This document shows, one piece after another, positions 58,001 through 64,000 of a stretch of 64,000 nt of DNA. Each line of letters opens with the position of its first letter. The first letter of the stretch is position 1. The stretch lies in assembly GCA_963576475.1 (NCBI GenBank), contig OY754970.1, forward strand, positions 39,255,447 through 39,319,446. The letters run 5' to 3'. A model generated the notes under the pieces. It saw nothing but the letters and a program-made list of their open reading frames with translations, had not been told where the DNA came from and did no database searches. This DNA comes from Molanna angustata (taxonomy: Eukaryota; Arthropoda; Insecta; Trichoptera; Molannidae). Both the position numbers and the translations under genes were made by a program.

Positions 58001-58372
58001 AAATATTTACGATACAATAAAGCAGTCAGATACGGTTTCAGTGTCAAACTGTTACGAAAGCATTCCCGGCAGTCCACACAGCGTCATAAGGATGAGACAG
58101 AAACCACATAAGTACAACCCTCGTCTCTTATTAGGGAACGGCACTCCTTATGATGCCATATCGAATTTCAGCCATTCATGTTCAGGTTCTACAATATCTA
58201 GTGAAAACAAAACAAACAGTATTTACGGCCAGCGATCCATCATGAGCTATGAAAGATCTGAAACAATTGTGTACAATCAAACATCGAGTGATACTAGTTC
58301 CAGTGATCGAAGTGACGATTGGATAGACATGTCGGATCAAGATGAAAATGGTGAGGATCCAACCATCATTAT
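55020..58372 (+). CDS. Large coding exon of an unidentified host gene (long disordered N-terminal region)
   Basis: An ATG at 55020 opens 1117 complete codons. A donor AT/GTAAGT (GT at 58373) ends the exon in mid-codon, and the exon at 59113 completes it as Ile. An acceptor (T10GTTTCAG) ends at 54985; in the coding frame the exon has a TAG at 54990, which supports 55020 as the start. The protein is rich in Lys, Asn, Ser and Asp and is probably disordered. Residues about 566-640 hold five 15-residue repeats around LDLGVNPSHKGTSPD. Residues about 700-760 are acidic and charged (YDFVGLPVKIPDSE). From residue 940 come Tyr motifs YECLPPKS, YESIPPKS, YDTIKQ and YESIPGSP, which look like phospho-Tyr/SH2 or EVH1-type docking sites. 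The end has SSDRSDDWIDMSDQDENGED. No enzymatic domain is visible. A Rho-GEF-type signalling protein is one guess from the C-terminal context; it is weak. Low TE content supports a conserved gene. Confidence 0.85.
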
Positions 58373-59112
58373 GTAAGTACAAACTTTTTAATTTATTTTA
58401 TTGGTAACTTTACATATTTTCACTATTTACTATGAATGGTCCTGACAGAATCAATTTTTCACAGACCATCTTCAGAATATAGTTTTATAATGTCATTATC
58501 CCATAAAGTCACATGACAAAAAATCATCAGAATTGTTTCAGTCAATATAAAAATATTTACAACATTCATTAATTTGTTCTGATTATGTTATACTTAAGTT
58601 TTTTGATGCTGAAATTATTTGTTGTACATATTAAATTTATTTCATATGCCCAACAAATAGTATATTATAATACTTTATTCGTAAGATATACTTTGAACTT
58701 TTATCAAATTTACTGTCACTAGATTAGATCTAATAAAAAGAATTTCTAATACATATTATTTTAATTTTTAAAAATTGTTTTGAATAAACATCTTATATTC
58801 AATAACCATATTATACAGATCTAACTCTAAATATTTTTTTATGATTATTTATACTAGAATGTATATTTTTATTTGAAAATATTTTGTACATCATATAATA
58901 TATTGTATCTTAATATACTACAATAACTTCAGCGACAACCTGTAATTGGCTTTATTATTATTCAAATCATCTTTATTTTATATAATTTATTATATGCTGT
59001 ATGTTGTCCTCTAAATAAAATAAATAAATAATAGTTAATTATGTACATAGTTATTTTACAACTCCATTTGTTTACATACATATTAAGTCATTCTTTGTAT
59101 ATTATTTTCTAG
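58373..59112 (+). other. Intron of the large-exon gene
   Basis: A canonical GTAAGT donor and TAG acceptor with an AT-rich interior and no element recognised. AATAAATAAATAATAG at about 59020 could be a chance LINE-like tail. Confidence 0.75.
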
Positions 59113-59210
59113 AATTCGAGAGAAATCCAGAGGAAAACGTAGTCCAGCCAGCTGGTCTCGAAAAGTAAGAGACCAGTGGAATAAATCACCAAAGAAACCT
59201 GAAATCAGTG
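59113..59210 (+). CDS. Second coding exon of the same gene
   Basis: The acceptor TATTTTCTAG ends at 59112 and the donor GTG/GTAAGT starts at 59211. Joined to the 58372 donor, the frame stays open and reads IIREKSRGKRSPASWSRKVR, DQWNKSPKKPEIS, with one base (G) left over. The basic, Trp-containing segment following an acidic Ser/Asp stretch looks like a conserved linker. The intron is 740 bp. I could not identify the next exon between 59211 and 64000, so the gene probably continues beyond the window. Confidence 0.8.
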
Positions 59211-59732
59211 GTAAGTTGTTTATAAATATTCTTTATATTAGAAACTGAATTTAAAATTCAGCGTTGCAAATATTCAACGTGATAATGTTGTACACAATAA
59301 ATTGATCTTAGCCAAGACCCAAACCTATGCACAACAGTTGACTGCCATATTTTTGTATTCTTTTTACTTCAATAGCACTGTTAGCTGATAGTAACGCTCA
59401 CTTTACTCTAGATGGCGTTCAACACATTATATAAAATACATTATTATTATGATTATTATATAGCAATAAATAATAAATGATTTTTATATATGTACATGAA
59501 CTTCAAAGCACATTTTTGAATATCTATATGAATAATGGACAATATATGCCTTCTTTTATTATTAATACATATTTCTACTTTTAATTGATTGTAAATATTA
59601 TAAAATATTTAATAGATGGATTTATTTGTTAAGAATTTGTATTAAATAGAATTTAATTTATTTTGCCATCACATTTTGAACTCATAATATTATTATGTAC
59701 CCACAGATTAATTTTAAATATTAACTTTTATT

Positions 59733-60085
59733 TTGTGTTGTAATAGTTTTTTTTTCAATAAAATATAGTTCTTTTTTTCATTAAAGCTAATATCTAAATA
59801 ATTTTATGTTGTAATAGTTCTTTTTTGTTAATAAAATATAGTTCTTTTTTTTCATTATATCTAACATCTAAATAATTGTGTGTTGTAATAGTTCTTTTTT
59901 TTTCAATAAAATAGATATTTTTTCATTTAATCTAACATCTAAATAATTTTGTGTTGTAAATGTTCTTTTTTTTCAATATTTGTTTTTCATTAAATCTGAC
60001 ATGCAAATAATTTTGTGTTGTAATTGTTCTTTTTTTTTCAATAAAATATAGTTTTTTTTCATTAAATCTAACATCTAAATATACA
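59733..60085. repeat. About 70-bp tandem repeat, five units, in the downstream intron
   Basis: GTGTTGTAATAGTTCTTTTT (with variants) recurs at about 59733, 59807, 59880, 59951 and 60020. Each is followed by CAATAAAATATAGTTC, TTTTTCATTAAATCTAACA and TCTAAATAATTTT. Unit lengths vary because of the poly-T runs. Confidence 0.85.
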
Positions 60086-60254
60086 AATTGAAATGTTTTT
60101 CACTTTTTTCATATTCCTTGTTAATTAAATATCAGATTTATATCTATATCTTTAAATTTTTACATTAGATTACCCCTAGGAATACTTTCAATATATGTAT
60201 TAATATCACTATTATTATTAATATAAAATATGTAAATCAAATATTTTTAAATTT

Positions 60255-60715
60255 GCATATATTATGCAAACAATTGATATTTTTCCCTGTCGGGAATCAA
60301 TGATGTTTATCACAATAGAGACAGACAAACCAATTTCTCAATAGATGGCGTTACAAGATTTTTTCTCACTTCATAGATGGCGACGGTGTCGGCTTATTCT
60401 CAAGAAAAAATATTTTCATGATTAACATAATATAATATAGAACTTTCAAAATTGGATTAATAGGGAAATCAATTAAGTTAGTTTTTTAACATTTCAATAC
60501 ACACGCAGAAGATTTTCATTATTAACATTTACAGAACTTTCAAAAATTTGATTTATAGGGAACTAGAAGGAATTAAGAAGGCATAATTGGTGAACGTTGA
60601 CAGCCAGCCGATGACAGGTCGTAAGCCCTGTAGAACCTTGATTTCTCGTTTATTCTATAATATTCCATCTTCGTCTCTATTGAGCTGTTAAAAATTTGTC
60701 ATAAAATATGTAGTT
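60255..60715 (+). mobile_element. Foldback/MITE family B, copy 4
   Basis: CCCTGTCGGGAATCAATGAT, CACAATAGAGAC, TCAATAGATGGCGTTACAA, GGCATAATTGGTGAACGTTG, GCCGATGACAGGTCGTAAGC, CCATCTTCGTCTCTATTGAG and GTTAAAAATTTGTCATAAAA follow the copy 2 order from terminus to terminus. It is more diverged than copy 2, and part of the core (the GCGCAAGCG segment) is deleted. Confidence 0.75.
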
Positions 60716-61692
60716 CATTTAAAAAATAAATAGTATAATACAAATTCATATAAAAGTATGACTGTTTTTACCAAATATAATACTTAAAAATAAAAATCAA
60801 ATGCAACGAATGATAAACCTCATTTATTTACTTTAACAAAATATAATTTCTGTATAACTTGAAGTTTTTATAGCATTAAAATTTCATAACCTAATGAGCT
60901 AAAAAACATAATATAAGGGAAATAAATGCCAAAATTTATTTTAAACCTGTTTGAAAAATATAAGCTAGTTTGTTAATTCTAAATTGTTTTATAGTTAGTA
61001 ATTTTTAATTTTTCATATATGATATATATTTTTTAAGTTAATCAATTTAAATATTAGTATCGAAACCTTGGAATAAAAACGAATCGAAACCCTAATAAAA
61101 TATAATATGAGAAATTGTGTACTGCTTGACACTTTGCATAATAACAGGCGTTTTCTATGATAACAGAATATTATATTTCTACATACAAAGTATGTAAATT
61201 AATAATGTTTTTTATTTTTTATGATTTATTGTATTAGTATGATTATATCAAATTTATATCATTTGTAATAATAATAATAGTTCTGCATCTTTAATGTTTC
61301 ATTGTGTTATAGATTTTGTATATTTATTACAGATAATTTTTTATTGACACTTTCTCTATTATTCTCTGAAATAATAAATAAGCATTTCAAAACAGGTATT
61401 CAATTTAACATAATCGATAATAATATAAATATGTATATATTTTGAAAACATCCAATAACAAATTAAAACTTATTATATCGATTGGGTTTCAGTGCATCAA
61501 ATTTTATATATATATTTAATTATATAATGGGTTCATTACCGTAAACGCGCTAAAATTTTAAGGAAATGTCAAATTTATTAATTTTATGAGTTATTTTTTT
61601 TGCTATTCTGAAGACTGAATAAAATAAAGGAAATTAAAATAACAAAAGAACATCAGTATGTATTATAAAATAGATATAGTTTAAAGTGACTG
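60716..61692. other. AT-rich, probably intronic
   Basis: No exon-like frame with splice signals and no repeat landmark. It is likely intron if the gene continues to the right. Confidence 0.4.
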
Positions 61693-61693
61693 C

Positions 61694-62132
61694 TCTGGGG
61701 GGCAAGTCTGGTCCAACCCGCGAAATCAAAACCCTCACGATTACGGATAACCTAGTCTTCACACCATTTTTGTAAACCTAACCTACAAAAGTTTGGTAAA
61801 AATAGATTGGTTAGGTTATAATTGAGACTCGCGTGAGCCAGTTGCATTATATATTAAAAAAAAAGTAACTAAAATATTAAAATAAACTAAACAGAAGTAA
61901 CTAAACTAAAGTAACTAAATTGGTATTTTTACCAAACTTTTGTAGGTTATGTTTAAAAAAAATGGTGTGAAGACTATGCTATCCCACGATTACCCATATC
62001 ATGGATATAATTATCATATGGAGTTCTATGACATCTAAAGATATTATAGAACTCCATATAATAATTATATCCATGATATGGGTAATCGTGAGGGTTTTGA
62101 TTTCGCCGGTTGGACCAGACTTGCCTCCCTGG
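61694..62132. mobile_element. Foldback element with an inner 106-bp palindrome
   Basis: The left arm (GGGGGGCAAGTCTGGTCCAA, CGAAATCAAAACCCTCACGA, TTCACACCATTTTTGTAAAC, CCTACAAAAGTTTGGTAAAA) is mirrored on the right as two blocks: 61922-61984 and 62091-62132. Between the right-hand blocks sits 61985-62090, itself nearly palindromic (CACGATTACCCATATCATGG ... CATGATATGGGTAATCGTG). The palindrome shares CACGATTAC with the left arm, so it appears to have expanded from that arm. No coding. The terminal duplication is not clear. Confidence 0.8.
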
Positions 62133-62207
62133 TGAACTTATTTTTGTTTTCAATGATATTAATGTTCATTAAAATTTTAAATCGTCTTCGAAATCGAACC
62201 CATTGTT

Positions 62208-62342
62208 GGCCTTTGTGGCTCGGATAGTTTAAATATCTGCTTTCTGAACCAAAGGTACCGGGTTCGATTCCTGTTGGAGACACGGTACATATTTCATTGT
62301 GTTTTCAAACAATCTGACGATTGTTATCATAAGTAGTTATCC
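62208..62342 (+). mobile_element. tRNA-derived SINE (family A), partial
   Basis: GGCCTTTGTGGCTCGGATAG (A box), GGTACCGGGTTCGATTCC (B box), GGAGACACGG and GTGTTTTCAAACAATCTGAC match the family A head and the start of its body as seen at 63250-63467. The rest of the body and the tail are absent. Confidence 0.75.
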
Positions 62343-62462
62343 ATAATATGGTAACCACAGAGTAAAGAATATACAGAGCCGACATAAGCTAATAAATTAA
62401 AATTACCTACGACTTTAGCCCAGGAGATTGATACACAAAGCGAGGTGGAACGGCGGCGTGTC

Positions 62463-62623
62463 CGGACAATTGACCGTAGCCGATTGACCGTGGACAATTG
62501 ACCGTACGCCCTTTTTACCGTATGGACAATTTACCGTGAGGACAATTTACCGTATACGGACAATTGACCGTGAGGACAATTTATCGTATGGACATTTGAC
62601 CGTATGGACAATTCACCGTGCGG
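62463..62623. repeat. GGACAATTGACCGT short tandem array
   Basis: Eight near copies of GGACAATTNACCGT begin at 62464, 62492, 62524, 62540, 62558, 62574, 62590 and 62606, mostly 16-18 bp apart, plus two partial units. CAATTG is self-complementary, so each unit has a small palindromic centre. Confidence 0.9.
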
Positions 62624-62914
62624 AAACTATTTTTAGTATCAAAAAAAAAATCTTTTTCTTTTTCGTTTGAGTTAAATAAATTGCGTGAGTAAAAAAATGT
62701 TCGTTTATAGCGACGAACCGATTGCCTTATTTTTTTATTTCAAAATATTACGAGAAATCCAATATGTCGACAATGATTAATTTTCATTACTAAACACTAA
62801 TATCGTTGTTGATAAAGGGATTAAAATTTCATTCCAAACCATTTTGAAAATATTCAAATACGTTTTATTGATTGCCACAAAGTCTTGGTCTTAAGAAATA
62901 TTTCTTTTGTCAAG

Positions 62915-63182
62915 CGCCCTTGAGGTGAGCTCTCACGAAAACGGCGCTGTATGAATAATCATCCGAGTATATAATATAAAGTCTATCTCACTAAACATCG
63001 TCAAGAAAAGGCTAAAGCAAAAATATTTATCTGACAATACCCGATTACATTTTCAATGTGTTAGCTATAGGACTAATTTTAAATTATTTTTTTGCAAACT
63101 GAAAGCGCCCTTGAGGTGACCACGGTTGTCACTAAACGGCGCTTTATAAATTGTCCTTATTATTATTATTATTATTATTACA
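62915..63182 (+). repeat. Two LINE-like 3' termini with an AGCGCC...GGCGCT stem
   Basis: AAGCGCCCTTGAGGTGAGCT, CTCACGAAAACGGCGCTGTA (62919-62956) and AAGCGCCCTTGAGGTGACCA, GTTGTCACTAAACGGCGCTT (63102-63144) are two versions of one hairpin. The second is followed by ATAAATTGTCC and (TTA)8. A stem-loop followed by a simple repeat at the end is the usual form of a LINE 3' terminus. Confidence 0.55.
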
Positions 63183-63249
63183 TCTTCCTCTCCTCTTCCT
63201 TTCCTTATCCTTTAGTTTTCCTATCATTGCTATGAATTGTTCTAATATG

Positions 63250-63467
63250 CTATTTATTTATTACTTCTCAGGCAACTAACAGGTACTATGTCAAATATTA
63301 ATTTAACACAAACCCAATCACAAGTTGCCACATTCTGGAGACTTACGATATTAATCGTCTCACATATTCAGACTGAAAACACAATTAAAAACTGTGTCTC
63401 CACCGGGAATCGAACCCGGACCTTTGGATCAGCAGTCAAATACCCAACCAACTGAGCCACGAAGGCC
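63250..63467 (-). mobile_element. tRNA-derived SINE (family A), most complete copy
   Basis: On the minus strand it starts at 63467: GGCCTTCGTGGCTCAGTTGG (A box), GATCCAAAGGTCCGGGTTCG (into the B box GGTTCGATTCC), GGAGACACAGTTTTTAATTG, TTTTCAGTCTGAATATGTGA, ATGTGGCAACTTGTGATTGG and a tail of GTTGCCTGAGAAGTAATAAA-type sequence at about 63250. The head is close to a tRNA in length and box spacing. The long non-tRNA body excludes a functional tRNA gene. Confidence 0.85.
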
Positions 63468-63589
63468 GACAAAGTTCGAAAGTTCGATCGATGCTATCTT
63501 ATTTGTTGTTTTTTACTTTTCTTCTGCTATCTTTATTTATTTTGTAATATGATTAACTTATTGTCATAGTACACACTGATTTGTATATT

Positions 63590-63690
63590 TAACATTTACT
63601 CTGGTTGGTTGGAGGAAATTTCCATTAGGCAATTAGCCCGCCAGTGTACTAATTATATGTACAGAAAGATTATAATAAACAAATAAATAA
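63590..63690 (+). repeat. LINE 3' terminus, plus strand
   Basis: GGTTGGTTGGAGGAAATTTC, CATTAGGCAATTAGCCCGCC, AGTGTACTAATTATATGTAC and AATAAACAAATAAATAAATG correspond to the minus-strand terminus at 28205-28330. Confidence 0.7.
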
Positions 63691-64000
63691 ATGAAGTCAT
63701 GCTCTGTATACCAAGAAATATTTCTTATGTCATGTCTATATATTATTGTTCTCAACTTATTACTTATTATTGGGTGCGTTTTCAATTAATATTTGACACA
63801 TTATTACATACAATAATACTGTTATTGCCCGAGAAACACAAAATAAAATTAAATTTCAAAGCGCAACTTTTTTAAATTAATCAATATCGGGCGATAAATA
63901 ATCGGCGATTTCGATGCGTCGGCAAATCGATCATGTCGGCCAATATACACAATATCTTTTCGATAAAAAAAACACCTCGGTAATAGGATAAAACCCAAGT
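63691..64000. other. Window end, nothing recognised
   Basis: AT-rich, no frame or repeat that I can assign. TATCGGGCGATAAATAATCG and GATTTCGATGCGTCGGCAAA are slightly GC-rich. Confidence 0.4.

Noticed and set aside
63396..63467. tRNA gene on the minus strand
   Set aside because: The A and B boxes are good, but the sequence continues into a long shared SINE body present at two other sites, so it is a SINE head.

Overview
This is an AT-rich eukaryotic nuclear window from an arthropod, most probably an insect and plausibly a moth or butterfly. The grounds are the spliceosomal exon/intron structure, many dead non-LTR retrotransposon pieces, tRNA-derived SINEs, several MITE families and frequent TAGGTACCTA-like words. 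There is no bacterial-style gene, operon, CRISPR array or intact rRNA/tRNA gene. The species assignment is inference only.

The one convincing host gene is on the + strand at the right side. A 3.39-kb exon (54986-58372) with an 1117-codon open frame is spliced to a 98-bp exon (59113-59210), and the gene continues beyond what I can resolve. The protein is a long, Lys/Asn/Ser-rich, apparently disordered N-terminal region with a five-unit internal repeat and a cluster of Tyr-based YESIP/YECLP-type motifs. It may be the regulatory N-terminus of a signalling protein such as a Rho-GEF, but no catalytic domain lies in the window. A second exon-like segment (8462-8556, +) has good splice signals and could be an upstream exon of the same gene; this is unproven.

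Most of the rest is mobile-element debris. The best preserved element is a near-complete CR1/L2/Daphne-group LINE (about 32.5-37.26 kb, +). It has a frameshifted ORF1 with a baculovirus-FP-like C-terminal region, a perfect 335-bp tandem duplication between the ORFs, and a 996-codon endonuclease-RT ORF2 broken by one TGA. At least a dozen other LINE 3' fragments lie on both strands, several of one family with a WFGHMGRM module.

DNA-transposon-like elements include a 534-bp TTAA-flanked MITE (5.7-6.2 kb), a 586-bp element with 16-bp TIRs and an ATA duplication (44.9-45.5 kb), a 536-bp GC-rich insertion inside a tandem duplication (48.0-48.55 kb), a foldback element with an inner 106-bp palindrome (61.7-62.1 kb), and a four-copy family with 96-bp TIRs in its best copy. 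One end of that best copy has been amplified into an 18-unit, 162-bp satellite (24.1-27.0 kb).

Other notable repeats are a 484-bp uninterrupted (AT)n tract, a pair of about 1-kb inverted repeats 3 kb apart (16.55-17.6 and 20.57-21.56 kb), minisatellites of 27, 41, about 60 and about 70 bp, and a GGACAATTGACCGT array. The window therefore shows repeat birth and nested insertion around one long-exon host gene. I see no clear multi-gene functional system.
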